In this document: piece by piece, positions 1 to 7,142 of the stretch | How positions within the stretch are numbered: position 1 is the first letter of the stretch | Layout of the letters: each line of letters begins with the position of its first letter | NCBI RefSeq assembly: GCF_040655735.1 | Contig: NZ_JBFAKK010000009.1 | Span: 124,001 to 188,000 of the forward strand | DNA: 64,000 bases | Reading direction: 5' to 3' | Source: Phytomonospora sp040655735 | GTDB lineage: Bacteria > Actinomycetota > Actinomycetes > Mycobacteriales > Micromonosporaceae | Made by a program: the position numbers and the translations under genes | The notes under the pieces: model-generated | Database searches by the model: none | What the model was told of the DNA's origin: nothing | Seen by the model: the letters and a program-made list of their open reading frames with translations, nothing else

Positions 1-257
1 GGCTGCTGCGGGTACTGGGACGACTGCTGCTGTTGCCGGTACTGCTCTTGCTGGTACTGCGGCTGGGCGGGCTGCTGGTACTGGGGCGGCGGACCGTACG
101 AAGGCGGCGCGAAGGGGTCCACGGGCTGGGGCGCGGCCTGCTGCGGGTCGGGTGCCGGCCCGAAGGGCGAGACCGGGTCCTGCTGAGCCTGCTGCCGTCG
201 ACGGATCGCCTGGGTGTCCTCCGACGACTCCTCGTCGGGCTGCTGCGGGTAGGTCAT
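1..257 (-). CDS. Pro/Gln-rich N-terminus of an unidentified protein (cut by window edge)
   Basis: An open frame runs off the left edge of the window. It starts at an ATG at 255-257 and reads without a stop for 85 codons, beginning MTYPQQPDEE. The visible part is low complexity: an acidic start, a short Arg/Gln stretch (IRRRQQAQQ), then many Pro, Gln and Tyr residues in QQP and QYQQ-like runs. Such disordered cytoplasmic heads are common on actinobacterial membrane proteins (TM2, DUF4190 or RDD types), but no domain is visible here, so no function is assigned. It diverges from rpmB. Confidence 0.55.
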   Translation of the reverse strand, partial: MTYPQQPDEESSEDTQAIRRRQQAQQDPVSPFGPAPDPQQAAPQPVDPFAPPSYGPPPQYQQPAQPQYQQEQYRQQQQSSQYPQQ

Positions 258-449
258 CAGGGGCAAACTTTCCGGAGGGGGTACCGTCGCCTTGGGACGC
301 CTGCGGTAACGTCGCTGCCAGCGTACGTGAGCGTGACACCTTCTACACCACCCCTGTTTGGCGGTGCACGGTCACTCTCAGGTAGGCTTCCCAGGCTGCC
401 CCTGTGTGGGCGATCAAGATATACGTCAACACTCAGGAGTGCGTTCATC

Positions 450-644
450 ATGTCCAGCAGGTGCGATGTCTGCGGCAAGGGCCCCGGCTTCGGCAACAAC
501 GTGTCCCACTCGCACCGTCGGACGCGTCGTCGGTGGAACCCGAACATCCAGGTCGTGCGGACCAACGTGCCCGGCGGGGACAACAAGCGCAAGGTCAAAC
601 TGTGCTCCTCCTGCCTGAAGGCCGGAAAGGTCGCCCGCGCCTAA
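450..644 (+). CDS. rpmB: 50S ribosomal protein L28, zinc-ribbon form
   Basis: A 64-residue protein starting MSSRCDVCGK, matching L28 of the large ribosomal subunit in length and sequence. Two Cys pairs, C5/C8 and C52/C55, form the zinc ribbon of the C+ version. Actinobacteria often also carry a Cys-free paralogue used under zinc starvation. The basic central stretch (HRRTRRRW) is typical of rRNA binding. The ATG is preceded by AGGAG at 435-439, ten bases upstream. A strong hairpin terminator follows at 671-699. It sits at the edge of the conserved thiL-Lrp block. Confidence 0.96.
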   Translation: MSSRCDVCGKGPGFGNNVSHSHRRTRRRWNPNIQVVRTNVPGGDNKRKVKLCSSCLKAGKVARA

Positions 645-670
645 GCGCGAGGACCGCGAGAGAACTTCGA

Positions 671-699
671 AAAGCCGGGCCCACGTGGCCCGGCTTTTT
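671..699. terminator. Bidirectional terminator between rpmB and thiL
   Basis: A perfect 11-bp stem (AAAGCCGGGCC, 671-681, with its complement at 687-697) has a 5-nt loop and a T tract to 699 on the + strand and an A tract on the left. It lies between the convergent rpmB and thiL and can serve both. Confidence 0.85.
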
Positions 700-813
700 C
701 ACGCCCCGAAACGGCCCGGGCGTGTCGCGACGCTCGCCGAGCGCCGGGCGGTGCGGCACCGAGCCCGCCGATCCGACTCCGTGCCCGCTGCGCCGCCCGC
801 TCCCCGGCCACGC

Positions 814-1803
814 CTAGTTCCGGACGAACGACCCGTTTAATTCCTGCCGGAAGTGATCCCACCCGGCGGCCGAGCTCGTCCAGCGCGTCCCGTCGACGGT
901 GACGCCCTCCCCCGCCCGCACGACGCCGATCTCGGCCCACTCGGCACCGAGCATCACGTCGGGCGGGAAGGTCGCCACCAGCGCGTGATCCTCCCCACCG
1001 GTGAAGACCCACTCGTAGGGGTCGACGCCCAGCGCGTTGGCGGAGTCGGCCATCTGCTGCGAAAGCTTGAAGCACGAGCGGCGCAGGTCGACGTGCACGC
1101 CCGAGGCGACCGCGATGTGGCCGACGTCGGCGAGCAGCCCGTCGGAGACGTCGATCATCGACGTGGCGCCCAGCTGCGCGGCGAGGATCCCGGCGGCGTA
1201 GGGGACCTCGGGCCGGCGGAAGGCGCCGACGAGCGCGCCCGGCGAGCGGAAACCGCGCGAGAGGATCGTGTAACCGGCGGCGGCCCAGCCGATGCGGCCG
1301 GCCATGGCGACGATGTCGCCGGGGCGGGCGCCGGAGCGTGTGACGGGCGTGCGGTGCTCCAGATCGCCGAGGGCGGTGACCGAGATCGTCAGCGTCGGAC
1401 TGGCCACGGTGTCGCCGCCGACGACGGACGCGCCCACCAGCGCGGCCTCGGCGGCCAGGCCGTCGGCGAACTCCTCGGCCCACTCGACGGGCAGGTCGCG
1501 GGGGGTGCAGAAACCGACGAGCAACGCGGTGGGACGCGCGCCCATGGCGGCGATGTCGGCGAGGTTGGCGGCTGCGGCGCGGTGACCGACGTCGGTCGCC
1601 GAGGACCAGTCGCGGCGGAAGTGGCGGCCTTCGACGAGGACGTCGGTGCAGGCCACGACCCTGCCGTCGGGGGCGCGGACCACCGCGGCGTCATCGCCGG
1701 GCCCGAGCAGGCAGTCGGCGTCCGCGCCGTCGCCGGCCGGGACCGCCAGACGCCGGGTCAAGCGTTCGATCAGGCCGAACTCGCCGCTCTGCGCCACCGT
1801 CAT
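814..1803 (-). CDS. thiL: Thiamine-monophosphate kinase
   Basis: A 329-residue cytoplasmic enzyme that phosphorylates thiamine monophosphate to the cofactor thiamine diphosphate with ATP. The AIRS-kinase fold signatures are present: GPGDDAAV (about 34-41) for metal and nucleotide binding, TDVLVEGRHF (about 53-62), the NLADIAAMGA motif near residue 80 and a GGEDHAL motif late in the protein. Length is typical of ThiL (310-340). The ATG at 1801-1803 has a GAGGAG ribosome site seven bases upstream on the minus strand. It is divergent from the Lrp-type gene, the same arrangement as in other actinobacteria. Confidence 0.95.
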   Translation of the reverse strand: MTVAQSGEFGLIERLTRRLAVPAGDGADADCLLGPGDDAAVVRAPDGRVVACTDVLVEGRHFRRDWSSATDVGHRAAAANLADIAAMGARPTALLVGFCTPRDLPVEWAEEFADGLAAEAALVGASVVGGDTVASPTLTISVTALGDLEHRTPVTRSGARPGDIVAMAGRIGWAAAGYTILSRGFRSPGALVGAFRRPEVPYAAGILAAQLGATSMIDVSDGLLADVGHIAVASGVHVDLRRSCFKLSQQMADSANALGVDPYEWVFTGGEDHALVATFPPDVMLGAEWAEIGVVRAGEGVTVDGTRWTSSAAGWDHFRQELNGSFVRN

Positions 1804-1999
1804 CGTGTCTCCTCACATCGCCCGCACGTAGCTTAATGTGAAGAGGGGAACGCGCGAGGTTCGCCTTGTCGCGCGAGTCGCCCCCGCCGGCGCGGCCGGC
1901 CGCGCCGACCGTGTCCCCCTGGACACCGGCTCCCGTTGCGGTAGTTTCGCTCAAAGCCCGAGCGCGTGTCAGGCGTGCTACGTGTTAAGGAGACGTGTT

Positions 2000-2233
2000 G
2001 TGGTCCAGGCGTACATCCTTATTCAGACCGAGGTGGGCAAGGCACGCGAAGTCGCCACCACGATCAAGGAAATCAGCGGCGTGGTCAGGGTGGACGCGGT
2101 GACGGGTCCCTATGACGTCGTGGTGCTCACAGAGGCGCGCACCGTCGACGAGCTCGGGCACATGGTCGTCAGTAAAGTGCAGCAGGTACCGGGGATCACC
2201 CGGACGTTGACTTGCTCTGTCGTCCATCTGTGA
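2000..2233 (+). CDS. Stand-alone Lrp/AsnC ligand-binding (RAM) domain protein
   Basis: A 77-residue protein (MVQAYILIQT...) that equals the C-terminal effector-binding/dimerization domain of Lrp/AsnC regulators without the helix-turn-helix. The alpha-beta pattern includes VTGPYDVVVLTEA and VPGITRTLT, the usual RAM-domain landmarks. The start is the GTG at 2000 with AAGGAG at 1987-1992, which fits better than the in-frame extension to 1838. Stand-alone RAM proteins of this type sit between thiL and DUF3515 in many actinobacteria. They may bind amino acids or pair with full Lrp proteins, but the role is not known here. Confidence 0.9.
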   Translation: MVQAYILIQTEVGKAREVATTIKEISGVVRVDAVTGPYDVVVLTEARTVDELGHMVVSKVQQVPGITRTLTCSVVHL

Positions 2234-2244
2234 AGGAGTGACCC

Positions 2245-2802
2245 GTGGCCGACACGGTCACGCGGAGTGCCGCACGACTCGCCACTTTCATCGCCGTTCC
2301 GATCGCGGTGATCGTGGCCGTCGGTGTCTTCGCGCTCGTCAGCAACGCCCGCTCGGCGCAGGATCCGCAGGGAGAGCCGTCGGCGGTGTCGAGCGAGCCC
2401 GTCGCGGTCGAGCTTCCCTCCCTCGACGAGGACCAGACGGTCGCCTGCCGCGCCCTGCTGGCCAAGCTCCCCGACACCGCCCGCTCCGAGCAGCGCCGCC
2501 CTGTCACCGAGGGCGCCGAACAGGCCGCGGCCTTCGGCGACCCGGCGGTGACGCTGGTGTGCGGAGTCGATGCGCCCGAGGTCGCGCCGACCGAGACGGT
2601 GTACCCGATGGACGGCGTGTGCTGGGTGCAGGCTCCCGGCGACGGCGCGGCGGTGTGGACGACCGTCGACCGCCAGGTCCCCGTCGCGGTGACCGTTCCC
2701 GGTGACGGCGCCGGATCGGGCGAATGGGCGCAGGCCTTCGGCAAGATCGTCAAGCAGCAGCTCCGCCCGCTCAAGGAAGGCGTCCCGAGCGGCTGCGGCT
2801 AG
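2245..2802 (+). CDS. DUF3515 membrane-anchored protein
   Basis: A 185-residue protein with one N-terminal membrane segment (about 12-35, FIAVPIAVIVAVGVFALV) and an extracytoplasmic domain with paired cysteines (RVACRALL-type segment near 70, VCGVD, GVCWVQ and the final SGCG), suggesting disulfides. This is the actinobacterial DUF3515 family, which has no established function. The GTG start at 2245 has GAAGGAG upstream and lies 11 bp after the Lrp-type gene, so the two are probably cotranscribed. Confidence 0.88.
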   Translation: MADTVTRSAARLATFIAVPIAVIVAVGVFALVSNARSAQDPQGEPSAVSSEPVAVELPSLDEDQTVACRALLAKLPDTARSEQRRPVTEGAEQAAAFGDPAVTLVCGVDAPEVAPTETVYPMDGVCWVQAPGDGAAVWTTVDRQVPVAVTVPGDGAGSGEWAQAFGKIVKQQLRPLKEGVPSGCG

Positions 2803-2858
2803 GTACCTTTTAGGGCGCGCGCCGGCCCGGGCGCGCACGCCCGTGGGGAGCCGCCCGA

Positions 2859-3641
2859 ATGCCCGTGCTCACCGAACCCTCCGGCCGACGCCGCCTCGAC
2901 GTCGGCGACGACCGCCTCGCCCTGCTCCGACCGGGCGCCGCCGGGCTGCTCTTAACGCGCGCCGACGGCCACGTGCTCGCCCTCTCGCGTCACGGGAAGT
3001 GGCTGACGCAGTCGGGGACCGCCTCCGCGCGCCCCGGCCGGCTGCCCGTCGAAGGCTTCGACACCGCCGGGATCCGCGCCGCGTGCCTTGCCGCCGGCTG
3101 GCATTGGAAGGGCTCGGGCCGGGTCGAGTGGCGATCGCGCGCGATCGAGCGCGCCGTGCGCCCGCCGTCCTCGGTGGTGACCCGGCACTGGAGCCGTGCG
3201 GCGAGGCCCCTGTGGCCGCACGTGCGGCGCCGGCTCGCGGTCGACGCGCTCTCGATGGCACTGATCGCCGCGGGAGTGTGGGCGGCCACCTGGGCGGCTT
3301 CGCGTGTGGGCTGGGGTGCCGGGCCCTGGGGCCTCGACGAGATGTCGGGGCTCGTGCTGTTCGTGGGAGGCCTGTCGGCGGTGCGCACGGCAGGCGCCTA
3401 TCGCAGGGCCGGGCAGGACGACCAGGTGCGCGTGTCGGCAGAGGAGATCACCTGGCGGGCAGCCGACTCCGCCGCCCTCCTGACGCGCGACCAGGTCCGC
3501 ACGGTCGTGGACTCAGGCGCCTCACTGCGGTTCATCGGATCCGACGGCGACCTCGCGCAGGTCGCGGTCCCCGGCGGCCACGGCGAACTCGCCGAGACCC
3601 TGCAGAAGCACGGCTGGACGCTGCTTCGGAGGGGCACGTAA
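2859..3641 (+). CDS. Two-TM membrane protein of unknown function (first of a pair)
   Basis: A 260-residue protein. The N-terminal half (1-120) is Arg-rich and soluble. Two hydrophobic segments follow (about 130-150 and 160-178), then a C-terminal beta-rich segment of about 75 residues ending GELAETLQKHGWTLL. That tail resembles the tail of the next protein (DDFAEALAVHGWPV) and suggests a bacterial PH-like domain. The pair occupies the place where mycobacteria and streptomycetes usually carry D-Ala-D-Ala ligase. No family is recognised with confidence. Confidence 0.7.
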   Translation: MPVLTEPSGRRRLDVGDDRLALLRPGAAGLLLTRADGHVLALSRHGKWLTQSGTASARPGRLPVEGFDTAGIRAACLAAGWHWKGSGRVEWRSRAIERAVRPPSSVVTRHWSRAARPLWPHVRRRLAVDALSMALIAAGVWAATWAASRVGWGAGPWGLDEMSGLVLFVGGLSAVRTAGAYRRAGQDDQVRVSAEEITWRAADSAALLTRDQVRTVVDSGASLRFIGSDGDLAQVAVPGGHGELAETLQKHGWTLLRRGT

Positions 3642-3655
3642 GCGACGAACCCAGC

Positions 3656-4153
3656 GTGGTGCGGCTGTTCGATCCGGCGCGGCCCTCCACGAAGCGGCCG
3701 TGGGTCGCCGAGTACCGCAGGCTGGTCGGCTACCAGTGGCTGGGGGCGCTGGCCCTGCTGTGCCCGATAGCGGTGGGCGTTTCGGTGTTCGACGGCTGGG
3801 ACAGTTACGGGCTGGCGCCGTTCTGGCTGTTCGCCACGGCTCTCGTCACACCCCTGGGCTACCTGCTCCGCAGGGCCCGGACCGAACACCCCGCCGCCGA
3901 GGCCCGCGTCTCACGCGACTGGCTGGCGTACACCACACCGGGCGCGCCCGTCCGCCATGTCCACCGTGCCCAGGTCACCCGCGCCGAGCGCACGGCCACC
4001 GCCGTGGAGTTCCGCGACGGCTGGGACGACCTGGTCCTCACCGCCGAGGGTCCCGGCGGCCTCGACGACTTCGCCGAAGCGCTGGCCGTCCACGGCTGGC
4101 CGGTCCCCGAAACGGCTACTTCGGCATCTCCGGCTTCGTCTCCCGCGCCATGA
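3656..4153 (+). CDS. Two-TM membrane protein, likely paralogue of its upstream neighbour
   Basis: About 165 residues with two hydrophobic stretches (about 22-42 and 47-68), then a beta-rich domain ending in a helix with the HGW motif shared with the preceding gene. The first usable start codons are tandem GTGs at 3656 and 3659. A GGAGGGG site at 3628-3634 is rather far (about 21 nt), so translational coupling to the upstream gene, 14 nt earlier, is likely. The frame has no stop back into the upstream gene, so the start is uncertain. The 3' end overlaps the convergent gpsA by 38 nt. Confidence 0.65.
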   Translation: MVRLFDPARPSTKRPWVAEYRRLVGYQWLGALALLCPIAVGVSVFDGWDSYGLAPFWLFATALVTPLGYLLRRARTEHPAAEARVSRDWLAYTTPGAPVRHVHRAQVTRAERTATAVEFRDGWDDLVLTAEGPGGLDDFAEALAVHGWPVPETATSASPASSPAP

Positions 4154-5117
4154 GCGCCGCGACTCCCTTGCGGGGGTCGAGGCCTTCGTGGCAGACGCGC
4201 TCGACCTGCTCGGTGATGGGCATCTCGACACCGAGGGCGTGCGCGAGGTCGCGCACCGAGCGGCAGCTCTTGACGCCCTCGGCGGTCTGCTTGGTGGCGG
4301 CCTGCGCCTCGGCGACGGTCTCACCGCGGCCGAGCCGCACGCCGAAGGTGTGGTTGCGCGACAGCGGCGACACGCAGGTCGCCACGAGGTCGCCCAGCCC
4401 GGCGAGGCCGGAGAAGGTGAGCGGGTCGGCGCCGAGTTTGGCGCCCAGGCGCGTCGTCTCGGCGAGGCCCCTGGTGATCAGCGTGGCCTTGGTGTTGTCT
4501 CCGAGGCCCATGCCGGTGAGCATCCCGTAGGCGAGCGCGATGACGTTCTTGACGGCCCCGCCGAGTTCGCAGCCGACGACGTCGGTGTTGGTGTAGGGCC
4601 GGAAGTAGTCGGTGCTGATGGCGTCCTGCACGGCGGCGGTGCGGGCGGTGTCGATGCCGGCCACGACGGTCGCGGTGGGCTGCCGGTTGGCGATCTCGGG
4701 GGCGAGGTTGGGCCCGGAGACGACCACGATCTGGCCGGGGTCGACGCCGGCGACCTCGGCGATCACCTCGCTCATGCGCAGCGTGGTGCCCAGTTCGATG
4801 CCCTTCATCAGGCTCACCAGCGTCACGCCGGGCGGCAGCGCCGCGCGCCACCGGGTCAGGTTCTCCCGCAGGGACTGGCTGGGCACCGACAAGACGACCA
4901 GTTCGGCGCCGTCGAGGGCCTCGGCGTGGTCGGTGGTCGCCGTGATCAGTGCAGGGAGCGTCGTGCCGGGCACGTACTCGCTGTTGGTGTGCTCCTCGTT
5001 GATCTCCCGGGCGATCTGCTCCCGGCGGGCGTGGAGGGTGGTGCGGTGCCCGTTGTCGGCGAGGACCTTCGCGAAGGTGGTGCCCCAGGACCCGGCGCTC
5101 AGTACGGCTGTCCGCAT
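4116..5117 (-). CDS. gpsA: NAD(P)-dependent glycerol-3-phosphate dehydrogenase
   Basis: A 333-residue cytoplasmic enzyme reducing dihydroxyacetone phosphate to sn-glycerol-3-phosphate for phospholipid synthesis. The N-terminal dinucleotide-binding loop reads SAGSWGTTFA (8-17), with Ser in place of the usual first Gly. The catalytic lysine lies in GGAVKNVIALAYGM, and GLGDNTKATLITRGL follows, all family hallmarks. It lies 10 bp downstream of the plsC-type acyltransferase, which acts on the same pathway, so the two probably form an operon. Confidence 0.96.
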   Translation of the reverse strand: MRTAVLSAGSWGTTFAKVLADNGHRTTLHARREQIAREINEEHTNSEYVPGTTLPALITATTDHAEALDGAELVVLSVPSQSLRENLTRWRAALPPGVTLVSLMKGIELGTTLRMSEVIAEVAGVDPGQIVVVSGPNLAPEIANRQPTATVVAGIDTARTAAVQDAISTDYFRPYTNTDVVGCELGGAVKNVIALAYGMLTGMGLGDNTKATLITRGLAETTRLGAKLGADPLTFSGLAGLGDLVATCVSPLSRNHTFGVRLGRGETVAEAQAATKQTAEGVKSCRSVRDLAHALGVEMPITEQVERVCHEGLDPRKGVAALMARETKPEMPK

Positions 5118-5127
5118 GCCTTCTCCC

Positions 5128-5874
5128 TCACGGCTTCTTGTCGTTGTTTCTGCGCGCCACCGGGTCGTACAGCGGCGGGGGCTCCTCGCCGCGCAGTTCG
5201 CCGACGAGGTCGGCGACGGCGCGCATGATCGTGTCGGTCATCTGGTTGAGGCTGGCCGCGGTCGTCTCGACGCCGTCGAAGGCGGAGAGGTCGACGGGCG
5301 GGCCGGCCTTGACGACACAGCGCCTGCGGGGGCGCAGGCTGACCTTCTTGGTGATCGGGTTGTACAGGTCCTGCGGGCCCCACTGGGCGATGGGGATCAC
5401 CGGCGCGCCGGTCTCCAGTGCGAGGCGGGCGACGCCGTTCTTGCCGCGCATCGGCCACAACTCGGGTGAGCGGGTCGTGGTGCCCTCCGGATAGATGATC
5501 ACCGCGCGGCCGGCGTTGACCGCCGCGATGGCGCTGTGCAGCGACTTCACCGCGTCGGAGGTCCCCCGGTGGACGGGGATCTGGCCGGTCGCCTCGATGA
5601 TCCGGCCGAGGACCGGGATCTTGAAGACGCTGGCCTTGCCGAGGAAGCGCGGGTTACGGCCGGAGTCGTAGATGTAGAAGGCCATCAGCAGCGGGTCGGC
5701 GTGCGACAGGTGGTTCACCGCGAAGATCGCGCCGCCGCGCAGCGGGATGTGCTCGAAGCCGAGCCACGTGGCCTTCGTCATGATCGTCATCACGGGTTTG
5801 ACCAGCAGGACCGCCACCCGAAGCCAGAAACCGACCCTCTGATCACCGCCTTTACGGCGCCCGAACAAGCCCAC
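5128..5874 (-). CDS. plsC: 1-acyl-sn-glycerol-3-phosphate acyltransferase (PlsC family)
   Basis: A 248-residue membrane-associated acyltransferase, predicted to convert lysophosphatidate to phosphatidate. The catalytic NHxSxxD motif is NHLSHAD and the glycerol-phosphate site is YPEGTTT. A hydrophobic stretch at 16-35 would anchor it to the membrane. The GTG at 5872-5874 has AAGGAG five bases upstream on the minus strand. The C-terminus is charged (RRNNDKKP). It is the first gene of the plsC-gpsA pair. Family members differ in acceptor specificity, so the exact substrate is inferred. Confidence 0.9.
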   Translation of the reverse strand: MGLFGRRKGGDQRVGFWLRVAVLLVKPVMTIMTKATWLGFEHIPLRGGAIFAVNHLSHADPLLMAFYIYDSGRNPRFLGKASVFKIPVLGRIIEATGQIPVHRGTSDAVKSLHSAIAAVNAGRAVIIYPEGTTTRSPELWPMRGKNGVARLALETGAPVIPIAQWGPQDLYNPITKKVSLRPRRRCVVKAGPPVDLSAFDGVETTAASLNQMTDTIMRAVADLVGELRGEEPPPLYDPVARRNNDKKP

Positions 5875-6021
5875 GGTTCTCCTTAAGCGAACGTTTGTGG
5901 AACGACCTTACTGGCATCCTGGGCTCAGGGATTTCCCCTATGGCGCCGAAGCCGATCTGATGTCATCCTGGAGTCAGAGTGACAGCGGACCCTCCGTCGT
6001 CAGAGCAAGAAGGAGACTCAC

Positions 6022-6231
6022 ATGAACCTCCGCCTGCTGGCCTGGATCGTCCTGCCGGTCGTCGGACTCATCCTCGTCGGGTGGCTCGCGATCAAGGTCC
6101 TCGCCCTGGTACTCGGGTGGATCGTCTACGTCGCCATCGGCGCGGCCGTGGTCGTCGGCGCGATCTACGCGTGGGGCAAGGTCCGCCAGGCACTGGGCAA
6201 GGGACCGACGCGGCGTTCGCTGCCCCGGTAG
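6022..6231 (+). CDS. Small two-TM membrane protein
   Basis: A 69-residue protein, mostly hydrophobic: segments at about 6-28 and 30-50, followed by a basic tail (KVRQALGKGPTRRSLPR). AAGGAGA at 6008-6014 supports the ATG. It ends two bases before cofC and is probably cotranscribed. No family is recognised. Confidence 0.72.
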   Translation: MNLRLLAWIVLPVVGLILVGWLAIKVLALVLGWIVYVAIGAAVVVGAIYAWGKVRQALGKGPTRRSLPR

Positions 6232-6233
6232 CC

Positions 6234-6938
6234 ATGCCCGACTGGACCGTTCTCGTCCCGCTCAAGCGCCTGTCGGCGGCCAAGTCGAGGCTGCACCCGC
6301 CGACCATGACCGTCCCTCGCGAATCGCTGGCACTGGCCTTCGCCCTCGACACTCTGCACGCCGCCGCGAACTGCCCCGCGGTCGGGCGCGTCGTGGCGGT
6401 CACGGCCGACCCGGCGGTGCGCGAGGCCGTCGCCGGTGCCGGACTGGACGCCGTCGACGAGGGCCCGCGGCCCGGACTGAACGAGGCGATCCGCCACGCG
6501 GCGGCGCGGCTGCGCGCCGCCGACCCCGCCGCTCCCCTGGCCGCGATGACCGGCGACCTGCCCGCGCTGAAGCCCGGTGAGCTCGCCGAGGCGCTCGCCC
6601 GGGCCGCCCGGCTCCCGCGCTCCTTCGTGCCCGACGCCGCCGGCACCGGGACCGTCCTGCTCGCCGCCAACACCGGCAGCGAACTCGACCCGAGCTTCGG
6701 ACCGGGCTCGGCGCGTGCGCACCGCGCCTCCGGCGCCACGCCGCTCGACGGCCTGTGGCCCAGCCTGCGCCGCGATGTCGACACCAGAGCCGATCTCGCC
6801 GCCGCCGGGTCCCTCGGTGTCGGCCGCCACACTCTCGTCCTGTTGTTACGGGCGCGGAGGTGTAATGTCGGCCACCATGCAGGGCACCGTGGCCACGTTC
6901 GACCCCCAAACCCGTACCGGGACCGTCTACCTCGATGA
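6234..6938 (+). CDS. cofC: Phospholactate/phosphoenolpyruvate guanylyltransferase (F420 biosynthesis)
   Basis: CofC/FbiD-family nucleotidyltransferase, which activates phospholactate or phosphoenolpyruvate with GTP for coenzyme F420 synthesis. The N-terminus MPDWTVLVPLKRLSAAKSRL is diagnostic, with VVAVTADPAV and AAMTGDLPAL further on. The family core ends near GVGRHT (about residue 200). Here the frame reads on for a further 30 or so Arg/His/Pro-rich residues, so the last 74 nt overlap the next gene. This is likely loss of the original stop rather than a functional tail. It neighbours gpsA/plsC as in mycobacteria. Confidence 0.9.
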   Translation: MPDWTVLVPLKRLSAAKSRLHPPTMTVPRESLALAFALDTLHAAANCPAVGRVVAVTADPAVREAVAGAGLDAVDEGPRPGLNEAIRHAAARLRAADPAAPLAAMTGDLPALKPGELAEALARAARLPRSFVPDAAGTGTVLLAANTGSELDPSFGPGSARAHRASGATPLDGLWPSLRRDVDTRADLAAAGSLGVGRHTLVLLLRARRCNVGHHAGHRGHVRPPNPYRDRLPR

Positions 6939-7071
6939 CGGAACCCAGCTGGGCTACGACGCCGAGGCCTTCACCGCCTCGGGCCTGCGCCTGCTCCGTC
7001 TGGGCCAGCGCGTCCGCCTCGTCACCGACGCCCAGGGCCGCGTCCGGTCGCTGGCAATCCCGACCATGTAG
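6865..7071 (+). CDS. Small OB-fold, cold-shock-like protein
   Basis: A 68-residue protein starting MSATMQGTVATFDPQTRTGT, with the strand order of a cold-shock/OB fold (GTVATFD, TGTVYLDDG, LGQRVRLVTD). The canonical aromatic RNA-binding motifs (KGFGFI, VFVH) are absent, so nucleic-acid binding is uncertain. GGAGG at 6856-6860 places the start at 6865, inside the 3' part of cofC. The same small gene is known beside cofC in other actinobacteria. Confidence 0.75.
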   Translation: MSATMQGTVATFDPQTRTGTVYLDDGTQLGYDAEAFTASGLRLLRLGQRVRLVTDAQGRVRSLAIPTM

Positions 7072-7142
7072 TGACCGGGTTATCCGGCCCAGTTCACCGG
7101 AAGGTCATTTACTGGTAACCCGAACCCGGCCAGAATGGTTCG

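Noticed and set aside
593..681. Full-length FGE domain in the NACHT protein (residue numbers, not bases)
   Set aside because: Only the central motifs are visible; the N-terminal GxFxMG and C-terminal WEW segments are missing, so it is described as FGE-like only.
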